From assembly GCA_016235675.1 (NCBI GenBank), contig JACRJN010000069.1, positions 1 through 49,444 of the forward strand: a stretch of 49,444 nt of DNA. Direction: 5' to 3'. The notes under the pieces were generated by a model. That model worked only from the letters and a program-made list of their open reading frames with translations, was not told where the DNA came from and searched no databases. Below are positions 17,526 to 24,828 of this stretch, piece after piece. The translations under genes and the position numbers were made by a program. Origin of the DNA: Candidatus Schekmanbacteria bacterium. Lineage in GTDB: Bacteria > SZUA-182. How positions within the stretch are numbered: position 1 is the first letter of the stretch; the number at the start of each line of letters is the position of its first letter.

Positions 17526-17640
17526 CAATACTGTTCGCTTAACGTAGCGCAGACCTTTAGGTCTGCTCCTTCGTTCCCGCCAAAGCCACCCCATAAGCAG
17601 GGATAGAAGCCCTGCGCTACGTCTTAAGTGAACGGTATTG
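17526..17640. repeat. Palindromic repeat, family I (copy I1)
   Basis: Outer arms CAATACTGTTCGCTTAA and TTAAGTGAACGGTATTG enclose CGTAGCGCAGACC ... CCCTGCGCTACG. The interior 58 bp, from ACGTAGCGCAGACC to CCCCATAAGCA, is identical to a copy at 48884-49003. It is located upstream of the TIR-WD40 gene. Confidence 0.8.
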
Positions 17641-17697
17641 GGGATAAACGGGATTATAAAACATAAAATACTATCTAAATTTAATGCAAGAATTATG

Positions 17698-17788
17698 CGC
17701 CTGATATAATTAGTACGTAGTCTAAAGCCCTTTAGGGCTGATCTTCCAGGGCTAAAGCCCTGGCACTACGGCTACGCCTGATATAATT
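17698..17788. repeat. Short palindromic element flanked by a 14-bp direct repeat
   Basis: The direct repeat CGCCTGATATAATT occurs at 17698-17711 and again, identically, at 17775-17788. Between them is a 63-bp element of hairpins (AAGCCCTTTAGGGCT, AGGGCTAAAGCCCT) related to the ends of family C. This is the expected footprint of an insertion with target duplication. Confidence 0.7.
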
Positions 17789-17799
17789 TAAGGGAGTTT

Positions 17800-17905
17800 T
17801 GTAGGGTGGGCTCTGCCCACCAATTTTGGTTGCCATTACATTATTTATGAAAGACATAATTTAAATTGAGAATAGTTTAAAATGGTGGGCAGAGCCCACC
17901 CTACA
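17800..17905. repeat. Palindromic repeat, family D (copy D1)
   Basis: Terminal inverted repeats TGTAGGGTGGGCTCTGCCC and GGGCAGAGCCCACCCTACA flank about 65 bp of AT-rich DNA. Other copies occur at 29008, 35491 and 36402. It ends about 25 bp beyond the 3' end of sbtM. Confidence 0.8.
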
Positions 17906-17931
17906 GGGGGTTTATTTTACTTAGAAGGGGG

Positions 17932-19644
17932 TTATCGGGGCGAACATTCAAAAAAACAAAACGGGTCTTTCCGGGTAAAAACATCCTGCCCGAAACCGTA
18001 GGAAACAGCCGGACAACCGCCGCAGGCGTGGCGGATCGGGCAAGCCTTACAAGCCGCACAGCCGGTACGGTATTTATCCGCTTGTGCGCCATCATAAATC
18101 TGGGCTAGTTTTTGCCGGGTAAGATTGCCCAAAGGCGAGGGGAATTTCCGGCAGGCGTGTACCTCGCCGTCAGGCAAGACCACGAGGAAGTTAAAAGCCG
18201 CTCCGCAGCCGTAACCGGTACAGCCGCCGGAAAGCCGGCCATCATCCCGGTAATTCAGGATATTAAACAAATTATCCTTAAAGGTTAAAATGGGATTGGC
18301 TGAACCGGCCTTTTTATAGGATTTTAGAAAGCGTTCATAATCTTCTTGGCCCGGCAGGTTCAAACCCGCCCCATTCCCCACCCGGGACAAACGATTGAAG
18401 GTAAAAAAATCGGCCCATCCCCTCAATTGTTCGGCCAGAGGCAGCACCTGATCGAGGTTATCTCCCGTTAAGGTAAGCATAACATGGGATGTAATCCCCC
18501 ACTTTTTCAAAACGTTGAGAAAACCCAGCGCCTTTTCATAATGCCCCTGTCCGCGCACCTGATCATTATGATCCTTCAAGCCCTCTAAGCTGACCTGATA
18601 AAAGCGCGGGCGCTGTATGGCCAACATTTTTTCTAAAAGCGATTCTTTAACCGGATTGCCCAAAACAGAGGTACTGAATCCATAATCGGAAGCGGCCTGA
18701 TAGAGTTCAAAAAAATGGGGATAAAAAAAGGGGTTGCCGCCGGTAAAGCCGACATGCCCGTCCACCCAGCGCTCCCGGCAGAAATCATCCAGATCGGCTA
18801 AGATTTTCAAGGATTGGGAAAGGCTTAAGGGGGTATAATTATAACGATCGTAGCAATGCTTACAATTCTGTTCACAAACATTGGTTAAATGCCATTGCAG
18901 GGAAAAGACCGGTGCTGAGAGCGCTTCTTCTGGAATCGGCAATTTTGCACCGAAATTGGCGGGATTACGACGGATGCGGGAGGGAGGGGTTAATAAAACG
19001 CCTTGCTGGATTTCCCGCCGGATAATCTTTTTTATTGTTCCGACCGTTACCTGGTTGGCTTGGGCGGCTGCCTGAAAAGAAATGTTTTCCGTAACTATTT
19101 TAAGGGCCAGTAAATCTTCACCCTGGGCTTTCCGGAGTTGCACTGATTTACGGCTTTCATCCCACCAGACGAGAACATATTGTTCCCCTAGGTGCGGGAT
19201 GACCGGCTCTGCTAAAAATTTATCAAAATCATCGGCTAATTGCCAGGATAAATGCAGCAGTTCAAGATCGGGGTTTACCATCAATTGCGCGATATTTATT
19301 AAGGACTTATTCCTGCCATTGATTTGCCCCGTAGCGTCATTGCGAGGCAGCCTTATCGCCGAAGCAATTTCATCCACACGCATGGAGATTGCTTCGCTCC
19401 GCTCGCAATGACACTTCGGGGTCTCCCTATTGCTACGCGACCAATTGATTTGCCAAAAGGCGCGCTCGATAGCAGCCAAATCGGCTAAATACGGAACAAG
19501 CCCTGCCTGAATCTTTTGGGTTAAAAATTCCGGAAAATCCGGAGCGTCCGGCCTATTCCCTTCAGAAAACAATTCTCTCCAGGCGTTCCCGCCCAATATT
19601 TTATAACAGCGCGGATAAATATTTTCCAAAGAGTTCAAGCACAT
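17932..19644 (-). CDS. sbtM: SbtM-like radical SAM/SPASM peptide maturase, interrupted in frame by a repeat
   Basis: 570 residues from ATG 19644. The radical SAM cluster motif is CEQNCKHC (about 257-264), followed by FTGGNPFF. A SPASM-type C-terminus rich in Cys follows (CTGYGC, CRKFPS, CAACKACPIRHACGGC) for auxiliary iron-sulfur clusters. The overall plan and the adjacent SbtA-like peptide fit the thio(seleno)oxazole RiPP maturase SbtM. Residues about 70-111 (CHCERSEAIS ... IRLPRND) are the translation of a family A repeat. Its flanks carry a duplicated ATTGATTTGCC, so 126 bp (42 codons) were added without a frameshift. The insertion is N-terminal to the catalytic core, so the enzyme may still work. 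Confidence 0.8.
   Translation of the reverse strand: MCLNSLENIYPRCYKILGGNAWRELFSEGNRPDAPDFPEFLTQKIQAGLVPYLADLAAIERAFWQINWSRSNRETPKCHCERSEAISMRVDEIASAIRLPRNDATGQINGRNKSLINIAQLMVNPDLELLHLSWQLADDFDKFLAEPVIPHLGEQYVLVWWDESRKSVQLRKAQGEDLLALKIVTENISFQAAAQANQVTVGTIKKIIRREIQQGVLLTPPSRIRRNPANFGAKLPIPEEALSAPVFSLQWHLTNVCEQNCKHCYDRYNYTPLSLSQSLKILADLDDFCRERWVDGHVGFTGGNPFFYPHFFELYQAASDYGFSTSVLGNPVKESLLEKMLAIQRPRFYQVSLEGLKDHNDQVRGQGHYEKALGFLNVLKKWGITSHVMLTLTGDNLDQVLPLAEQLRGWADFFTFNRLSRVGNGAGLNLPGQEDYERFLKSYKKAGSANPILTFKDNLFNILNYRDDGRLSGGCTGYGCGAAFNFLVVLPDGEVHACRKFPSPLGNLTRQKLAQIYDGAQADKYRTGCAACKACPIRHACGGCPAVSYGFGQDVFTRKDPFCFFECSPR
19318..19454. repeat. Family A repeat inserted inside sbtM (copy A5), with 11-bp target duplication
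   Basis: The direct repeat ATTGATTTGCC lies at 19318-19328 and 19444-19454. Between them are the family A core (CGTCATTGCGAGGCAGCC ... CTCGCAATGACAC) and a right arm ending CGCGACCAA, like the terminus of the copy at 43.8 kb. The net insertion is 126 bp, a multiple of three, and all 42 added codons are open in the sbtM frame. Confidence 0.85.
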
Positions 19645-19655
19645 CAACCCTATAA

Positions 19656-19780
19656 TATCATTTTCTGGTTGTCATTCCCGAATGGTGTCATCGGGAATCT
19701 GATTTTAACTGTTTGAAAAACCATATCCCCGATAAAGGCATTCGGGGATGACAGGTTGCCGTATCAACCAGAAAATGATA
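19656..19780. repeat. Palindromic repeat, family B (copy B2)
   Basis: Perfect 16-bp outer arms TATCATTTTCTGGTTG and CAACCAGAAAATGATA enclose the family B core (TCATTCCCGAATGG ... GCATTCGGGGATGACA). It fills the spacer between sbtA and sbtM and could set their relative expression through an RNA hairpin. Confidence 0.8.
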
Positions 19781-19799
19781 TAACGGAAAAGAAAGATTA

Positions 19800-20033
19800 T
19801 TACGAACAGGAAGTTCCGGCGCTGCAAGGCATTGCCCCGGCATTCTTGCCGGAATTTTCATGTGATGAGTGGCCTTGTTTAGGCGCCGGTTTCTCTTCGG
19901 TTACACCTTTTGCCGTGTCTCCGGTTGTCGCGGTGGTGGAAGTGGAACAGCCGTTTATCCCCGTCCCGAATCCGGCAATAAGACCGGCTAAACCGATATT
20001 TGCCAGCGTTTTCTTTAATTTCTTAGCATCCAT
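19800..20033 (-). CDS. sbtA: SbtA-like RiPP precursor peptide
   Basis: 77 residues from ATG 20033, which has GGGGG 7 bp upstream; the ORF track adds four residues from a TTG. The leader MDAKKLKKTLANIGLAGLIA resembles the conserved N-terminus of SbtA-family thio(seleno)oxazole precursors. A low-complexity Thr/Lys/Glu/His linker follows, and the likely core is GKNAGAMPCSAGTSCS, with two Cys in Cys-Ser pairs. The gene ends in TAATAA, so this member uses Cys and no Sec codon. A Cys at 29 (GINGC) gives a weak lipobox look. A strong promoter lies just upstream, and the maturase is next downstream. Confidence 0.72.
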   Translation of the reverse strand: MDAKKLKKTLANIGLAGLIAGFGTGINGCSTSTTATTGDTAKGVTEEKPAPKQGHSSHENSGKNAGAMPCSAGTSCS

Positions 20034-20083
20034 GGTAACCCCCAAAAAGTTAAGTTAAAAACTTTTATCCAGCAACAGTTTTC

Positions 20084-20112
20084 ATTGTAACGAGACAAAA
20101 AAGAAATGTCAA
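20084..20112 (-). promoter_or_regulatory. Strong sigma-70-type promoter of sbtA
   Basis: On the minus strand, TTGACA (20112-20107), a 17-bp spacer and TACAAT (20089-20084) form a near-consensus promoter. The start of transcription would fall about 45 nt before the sbtA ATG. Confidence 0.7.
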
Positions 20113-20141
20113 GCAGCATAAAAAAATTTAACAATTTTTTC

Positions 20142-20170
20142 TTGACAAGAAGTACCGTATCTAATAATCT
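20142..20170 (+). promoter_or_regulatory. Sigma-70-type promoter of the hldE-type gene
   Basis: TTGACA (20142-20147), a 17-bp spacer and TAATCT (20165-20170), about 75 bp before the start codon. It faces away from the sbtA promoter, 29 bp from it. Confidence 0.6.
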
Positions 20171-20243
20171 GCCATAATAATTTATTCTGACTTCTGAATT
20201 CCGCCTCCCGCCTTCTCTAAATTTTAATATTTGAGGTATAGAT

Positions 20244-20741
20244 ATGCTGGCTAAAGTCAAATCCCGTACTGAACTGGTTGAAATCATTGGTCAGGCTAAA
20301 TGTGCCAGTAAAAAAACAGTGTTTACCAACGGTTGTTTCGATTTATTACATGTCGGCCACATCCGCTATCTGGCTGCGGCTAAAGCTTGCGGCGATCTGC
20401 TGGTGGTGGCGGTAAACAGCGATGCTTCGGTCAGAAGCATCAAGGGGGAGTTAAGGCCGTTGGTTCCCCAGGATCAGCGGGCGGAATTATTAGCCGCCCT
20501 GGAAATGGTGGATTATGTGGTGATTTTTGCTGAACCGGACCCCGGCGCGTTAATTAACCAATTGCGTCCCGACGTCTTGATCAAAGGCAGCGATTGGGCG
20601 GCGGATAAAATCATCGGACGGGAAACGGTGGAAGCCGACGGCGGACGGGTGGAACGCATTGCGATGGTCGCAGGCTCCTCCACTACAAATTTGATCAAAA
20701 TCATTGTCGATCGCTATGGCAGGGAAGGTAAAAATGGATAA
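20244..20741 (+). CDS. hldE: D-glycero-beta-D-manno-heptose 1-phosphate adenylyltransferase (HldE domain II)
   Basis: 165 residues, the length of the stand-alone RfaE domain II enzyme. It transfers AMP from ATP to heptose 1-phosphate to make ADP-heptose for the LPS inner core. The nucleotidyltransferase motif GCFDLLHVGHIRYL (about 31-44) carries the HxGH signature. LIKGSDW and the C-terminal GSSTTNLIKII also match. The start is backed by TTGAGGT upstream. The kinase domain (HldE domain I) is not here and must be elsewhere. It overlaps the EamA gene by 8 bp. Confidence 0.9.
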   Translation: MLAKVKSRTELVEIIGQAKCASKKTVFTNGCFDLLHVGHIRYLAAAKACGDLLVVAVNSDASVRSIKGELRPLVPQDQRAELLAALEMVDYVVIFAEPDPGALINQLRPDVLIKGSDWAADKIIGRETVEADGGRVERIAMVAGSSTTNLIKIIVDRYGREGKNG

Positions 20742-21159
20742 ATACGGCTTCGGCTTGGCCTTGCTGACCGCTTGCCTGTGGGGCATTACGCCGGTGGTGG
20801 AAAAAATCGGATTAAGCAAAGTCAACCCGCTGACCGCGGTGACCATCCGCAGCCTGAGCATAAGTATTATTTCGGTGTGCTTATTAGTTATAACCGGGCA
20901 ATTTAAGGAATTAATCCGGGTGGAAAAATCCAGCTTTCTGTGTTTGGCCGCCGGGGGAATATGCGCCGGGCTGATCGGTATGTGGACCTATTTCAAAGCC
21001 TTAAAATACAACCCCGGTTCTTTGGTAGTCCCTATCGCCGCTACTTATCCGCTGATTGCCTTGCTGATGTCGGTTATTTTTCTGGGAGAAAAATTCACCT
21101 TGATCAAAGGTTTGGGAACATTGCTGATAGTCGCGGGGATCGCTTTGATCAAAGGATAA
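20734..21159 (+). CDS. Single-domain EamA/DMT-family membrane protein
   Basis: 141 residues from ATG 20734, preceded by GGGAAGG. The ORF track begins at TTG 20704, inside the previous gene. About four to five hydrophobic segments are visible (FGLALLTACLWGITPVVEKIG, VVPIAATYPLIALLMSVIFLGE). This is one EamA domain, half of the usual ten-helix transporter, so it would work as a dimer, like small drug/metabolite exporters. Ending EKFTLIKGLGTLLIVAGI is typical of the family. Translational overlap with the heptose enzyme suggests a shared message; the substrate is unknown. Confidence 0.8.
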   Translation: MDKYGFGLALLTACLWGITPVVEKIGLSKVNPLTAVTIRSLSISIISVCLLVITGQFKELIRVEKSSFLCLAAGGICAGLIGMWTYFKALKYNPGSLVVPIAATYPLIALLMSVIFLGEKFTLIKGLGTLLIVAGIALIKG

Positions 21160-21186
21160 GCTTAGAATATATCCGTAAATAACTTT

Positions 21187-21207
21187 CCCCTCATAAGCTC
21201 CGAGGGG
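21187..21207. terminator. Weak candidate terminator hairpin
   Basis: CCCCTC and GAGGGG arms 9 bp apart, between the convergent EamA and wtpC genes. The hairpin overlaps the last codons of wtpC, and there is no clear T tract. Low confidence. Confidence 0.25.
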
Positions 21208-22300
21208 TTGGTGGTGGGCTGAAGAAATGCAGGCTGGTGGCTTTGCAGGCCGCGTAAAGGCAGCAACCGGACTGGATTTTCATGTCTTGGGCGGAATTGC
21301 TGGTAATGGTGGCAACGATTGGGATTCCCATGTCCAGGGTTACGTGAGTGATAATACCGACTTTTTCAAGAGAGATAACGGTAGCGAAAAATAGATTGCG
21401 GGCGCTGGATTGAATGGGACTGGTTGAAAGGATGATTCCCTCGGCTGGTATGAGTAAAAAACCGTTGCTGCCTGCCGGAACATCGATCGCCGAAACGGAA
21501 AACTCCAGTTCAGGAGCGGCGGCAACCCCTGAAATTTTATCAACGAGCACTACCTTTTCCCCGTTCCTCTTTCCTACCCTGGCGTTGAAAATATTATCAT
21601 GGCCGACAAATCCGGCTACAAACGGATTGACCGGCTTTTGAAAAACTTCAGTCAGCGTCCCAGCCTGAACTATTTTCCCCCCTTCCATTACTGCCACTTT
21701 GTCTCCCAGGGAAAGCGCCTCTTCCATGTCGTGGGTGATATGCAGAATGGTTTGCTCAAGTTCCTTGTGGATACGCCGCAATTCCCCCTGAATTCTTCTC
21801 TTGCTCTGCCTGTCCAAAGCACTCAATGGTTCATCCAGCAACAAAAGCTGGGGTTTTATTGCCAGCGCCCGCGCCAAAGCTACCCGCTGCTTTTCCCCGC
21901 CGGAGAGATTGATCGGATAACGTTTCATCAAATGGTCAATATTCAGGAATTCGCCCAATCTCCCAATTTGTGCCTCTATCCATTGTGATTCCCCCATTTT
22001 CCGCTTTTTCAGGCCGTAGGCGATATTCTCCTTAACTGTCAGATGAGGGAAAAGGGCATAATCCTGATAGACCATGCCTATGTTGCGTTCTTCCGGAGGC
22101 AATCCGGTCACGTCCTGTCCGGAAAACAATATTTGTCCGCTGTCTATTGGACGCAACCCGGCCAGTGCCTCCAGCAAAACCGTTTTGCCGGAACCAGTTG
22201 GCCCCAGGATAATGTAATACTCTCCTGCCCTGACTTTAAGATTGATGTCCCTGAGATTGAAGTCGTCCAACCTTAAATTCAAACCGCAAATATCGAGCAT
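21191..22300 (-). CDS. wtpC: Tungstate/molybdate ABC transporter ATP-binding protein
   Basis: 369 residues from ATG 22300 (AAAGGA just upstream); the ORF track starts at TTG 22321. Motifs: Walker A GPTGSGKT, Q-loop VYQDYALFPH, signature LSGGEKQR, Walker B LLLLDEPLSALD, H-loop HITHD. A C-terminal regulatory region with a TOBE-like segment (ARNLFFATVISLEKV) is typical of oxyanion-importer ATPases. It is last in the order wtpA-wtpB-wtpC on the minus strand. The final residues FFSPPPTPRSL run past the conserved fold, overlapping a hairpin. Confidence 0.85.
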   Translation of the reverse strand: MLDICGLNLRLDDFNLRDINLKVRAGEYYIILGPTGSGKTVLLEALAGLRPIDSGQILFSGQDVTGLPPEERNIGMVYQDYALFPHLTVKENIAYGLKKRKMGESQWIEAQIGRLGEFLNIDHLMKRYPINLSGGEKQRVALARALAIKPQLLLLDEPLSALDRQSKRRIQGELRRIHKELEQTILHITHDMEEALSLGDKVAVMEGGKIVQAGTLTEVFQKPVNPFVAGFVGHDNIFNARVGKRNGEKVVLVDKISGVAAAPELEFSVSAIDVPAGSNGFLLIPAEGIILSTSPIQSSARNLFFATVISLEKVGIITHVTLDMGIPIVATITSNSAQDMKIQSGCCLYAACKATSLHFFSPPPTPRSL

Positions 22301-22381
22301 GTTATCCTTTATACATGGCAACTTGCTGTTAACCGCTCACATACTGGAATTATTAGTGGTAAATATGTTAATCAACGCAGG

Positions 22382-23173
22382 TTAATACATTTTTTGCCGC
22401 CGGCTTATCACCCTTAGGGTAAAAAAGATGATCAGGCAGATTGCCAGCAGAATAACCGCTACCGGTTGGGCATATTTCAGGCCAAAGGAATTGAAACGCT
22501 CGTAAATCAGAACCGGTGCAATCATGGGATGATAGGCCAAAATTACCACCGCCCCAAATTCGGAAATGCCCCGTGCCCACATCATAATTGCGCCACTGAT
22601 GATATGGCGGGATGATAAGGGTATGGTAACATCCCAGAAAACCCGTGTCGGTGTTGCTCCCAGAGTGCGGGCTACCCTTTCCAGACGGGGGTCAATGGAG
22701 CGAAAACCTTCTTTGGCGGCATTCACCAGAAAGGGCAGGCTGACAAAACTCATGGCCAGGACAATCCCGGCAGTACTGCCCATAAAACCAATCCCCCAGG
22801 AGTTAAAAATTCGTCCCAGAAAAAATTTGCGCCCGAAGACGGATAACAGTGCAATGCCCGCGGCGGTATGGGGTACGATTACCGGCAGGTCGATCAATGC
22901 CTCGGCAAATTCCTTACCCACAAAATCGTAACGGGCTAAAAAATAAGCCAGCGGTAAACCGAAAACCAGGCCGGTAATAGTGGCGTATAAAGAGGCGCGC
23001 AGGGTCAGGCCAATGGAGGCCATAACCTCCTGCTCCTGTAGGGTGGTTAGTAAAATCTGCTTGTCCGCCGAAAAAAGGACTTTGAACAGTGGTAAGGTTA
23101 TAAAAATCAACAGCACGACAGACAAAACGGCAAAAACAAAGGCCAATCCAGAATATTTTTGAATGGTTGCCAT
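22382..23173 (-). CDS. wtpB: Tungstate/molybdate ABC transporter permease
   Basis: 263 residues with six membrane segments and the inner-membrane permease EAA loop (RVARTLGATPTRVFWDVTIP), which docks to the ATPase. The motif LPVIVPHTAAGIALL and the C-terminal ISEFGAVVILAYHPM are typical of ModB/WtpB permeases. It sits between the binding protein and ATPase genes. Start ATG 23173 has only a weak ACGGAAA ribosome site. Tungstate rather than molybdate is suggested by the WtpA neighbour, not by this sequence. Confidence 0.85.
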   Translation of the reverse strand: MATIQKYSGLAFVFAVLSVVLLIFITLPLFKVLFSADKQILLTTLQEQEVMASIGLTLRASLYATITGLVFGLPLAYFLARYDFVGKEFAEALIDLPVIVPHTAAGIALLSVFGRKFFLGRIFNSWGIGFMGSTAGIVLAMSFVSLPFLVNAAKEGFRSIDPRLERVARTLGATPTRVFWDVTIPLSSRHIISGAIMMWARGISEFGAVVILAYHPMIAPVLIYERFNSFGLKYAQPVAVILLAICLIIFFTLRVISRRQKMY

Positions 23174-23194
23174 GATAAAATTTCCGTAGATAAA

Positions 23195-24187
23195 TCAGCG
23201 TGTTACTGGAACGTCTCCCTGAAAAATCTCCTGGGGCAGCTTGCTTTTATCCCCAATAACCAAAGGCGGGGAAAACGGCGGCTGACCACTCTTGGCTAGG
23301 CTGTTTCGTCCTTCCGATGAAAGCAATAATTTGACAAAAGCCTGTGCCGCTTTAGGATTAGCAGAATTCTTAGGGATGGTTACCCCATAGGCGATGGCTG
23401 TTCCCTTTTTTTCCATTGTACTGCCGGGGGTGGCGCCGTTTATCACCACCCGTGCGTGTTGGTAATACTCCTCCCTTCTGTTGGATTTGAGGTTGATTTG
23501 TTCCGGTAAAAGCATATGTAACGCCTTTTGCTGTTCACAAACCGAACGGTAGATAAAAATATAGTCCAACTCGCCTGTTTCCAGTAAAGCGATCAAATCG
23601 GTTTCCTTTGGGCGGACATTTTTGGGCGGACACTTTTCTTGCAGTTTATTATACAATTTTGGTAACTGATAAAAATGCTCGGCTAACTGCCAAAGCATCA
23701 TGGTGCGATAACCGCAAGGGTCGGCATCGGGATCAGAATGACCATATTCCACATCTTTGCGCAATAAAATCTGCGGCCAGTTCCGGGCATTGATCTCCCG
23801 CGCATATTTACTGTCCGGCCTATACATAATGGCCATTTCGTTACCGGCAAAACCGACCGCCCAAGCAGTATACCGGGGCATAAGAAGTTGCTCGATTATC
23901 GTGTAATCGGCTACGGCCAGTACGTCGCAATTACGTCCCAGTTCGGTGATTTTCCGGACTGAATTCAACGAACCTGCCGCTTCATTCAAAATGTTTACTT
24001 TCGGATATTTAGTTTTGTACATCTGGTAAATAACCTGGAATGGTGCGGCTAGTGAGCCGGCATGAAAAATCACCAAATTCCCGGAAATTTCCTCCGCCCT
24101 GCCGCCGGGGCAGAAAAGCAGGACAAAAATCAAAGTCAGAACACCGACCAGCCTGGAACACGATCTGAAAACGGCTGGAAAATACAT
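23195..24187 (-). CDS. wtpA: Tungstate/molybdate-binding protein WtpA
   Basis: 330 residues from ATG 24187, chosen because GGAGG stands 6 bp before it and a signal peptide follows at once (LVGVLTLIFVLLFCPGGRA). The ORF track begins 15 codons earlier. The mature start SGNLVIFHAGSLAAPFQVIY and the segment AAGSLNSVRKITELGR match the WtpA family, which binds WO4(2-) or MoO4(2-) in the periplasm. Other conserved pieces are CDVLAVADYTIIEQ and the region DPDADPCGYRT. It delivers the anion to WtpBC. Uptake of tungstate fits an anaerobe with tungsto- or molybdoenzymes; none is encoded in the window. Confidence 0.88.
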   Translation of the reverse strand: MYFPAVFRSCSRLVGVLTLIFVLLFCPGGRAEEISGNLVIFHAGSLAAPFQVIYQMYKTKYPKVNILNEAAGSLNSVRKITELGRNCDVLAVADYTIIEQLLMPRYTAWAVGFAGNEMAIMYRPDSKYAREINARNWPQILLRKDVEYGHSDPDADPCGYRTMMLWQLAEHFYQLPKLYNKLQEKCPPKNVRPKETDLIALLETGELDYIFIYRSVCEQQKALHMLLPEQINLKSNRREEYYQHARVVINGATPGSTMEKKGTAIAYGVTIPKNSANPKAAQAFVKLLLSSEGRNSLAKSGQPPFSPPLVIGDKSKLPQEIFQGDVPVTR

Positions 24188-24242
24188 CCTCATCCTCCAA
24201 TCTTTCATTATTGGCCGTAATTGCTGTATCAAATTCGGTATA

Positions 24243-24272
24243 GGTATAATTGATGGTCTCGAAACAGGTCAA
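24243..24272 (-). promoter_or_regulatory. Candidate promoter of wtpABC
   Basis: Minus strand TTGACC (24272-24267), an 18-bp spacer and TATACC (24248-24243), about 55 bp before the wtpA start. The match to consensus is moderate. Confidence 0.35.
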
Positions 24273-24323
24273 CGAGTTAGTGGATATGTTACAACAGAAT
24301 TTCAATTGGAACAAGGCCAGATT

Positions 24324-24383
24324 TTTGTGTTGTCGGGTAAGCCAGGGGGCAGCAATGCCCTCCGGCTTACCCGACAACACAAA
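24324..24383. repeat. Perfect 20-bp inverted repeat upstream of wtpA
   Basis: Left arm TTTGTGTTGTCGGGTAAGCC and its exact complement at 24364-24383 are separated by 20 bp that contain a smaller GGGCA/TGCCC stem. The exact arms suggest either a recent mobile element or a selected RNA or DNA structure. It lies 50 bp beyond the candidate wtpA promoter. Confidence 0.7.
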
Positions 24384-24420
24384 GACGTTAAATCCCCTTC
24401 CCCCTAAGGGGCAATGCCAT

Positions 24421-24625
24421 ACCTGAGTTCGACACGAAAAACGTAGTCCCGTGGCTTTAGCCACGCATTTTCAGCCTTAGGCTGAGACTAAAGGCATGTT
24501 CAGTCCGAAAGGTGTGAATTAATTTGAGAAGATTTAACCATTTGTGAGTCGTTATTGCATGGCTTTGCCATGAAAATCAGCCCTAAAGGGCTGGGACTAC
24601 GATTTTTCTTATTCCGAACTCAGGT
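24421..24625. repeat. Long palindromic repeat, family C (copy C2)
   Basis: Terminal arms ACCTGAGTTCG and CGAACTCAGGT, with an interior nearly identical to copy C1 at 11566-11772, including the non-palindromic middle GGCATGTTCAGTCCGAAAGG. The conservation of that middle, not just the hairpins, shows the whole 205 bp moves as a unit. Confidence 0.8.
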
Positions 24626-24639
24626 TAGTTAAGGGGTTC

Positions 24640-24808
24640 TGCGCAATTCCCATTTCTTGTCATTCCCGAATGGTGTTATCCCCGATAAAAACATTCGGGG
24701 AGGAATCTGGTTTAAAAACAACACAATATCCCCGATAAAGGCATTCGGGGATGACAAAATGAGACATATAAACAGTTGCGGCACAGCCCCTAAAGCCCTG
24801 CGCTACGT
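24640..24808. repeat. Palindromic repeat, family B with mixed flanks (copy B3)
   Basis: Family B core (GTCATTCCCGAATGG ... GCATTCGGGGATGACA) with a partly duplicated interior: CCCCGATAAA and CATTCGGGG each appear twice. The left flank matches the right arm of copy B4. The right flank (GTTGCGGCACAG, then CCCTGCGCTACG) matches other families, so this is a mosaic of element ends. Confidence 0.6.
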
Positions 24809-24828
24809 TTTAAGTCAACCACCCCGGC

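Noticed and set aside
19800-20033. Selenocysteine (in-frame TGA) in the SbtA-like peptide
   Set aside because: The reading frame ends in TAATAA and contains no internal TGA; Cys codons occupy the core positions.
24324-24383. Molybdenum-cofactor riboswitch upstream of wtpA
   Set aside because: The structure is a simple perfect palindrome outside the expected leader RNA, without the multi-helix arrangement of that riboswitch.
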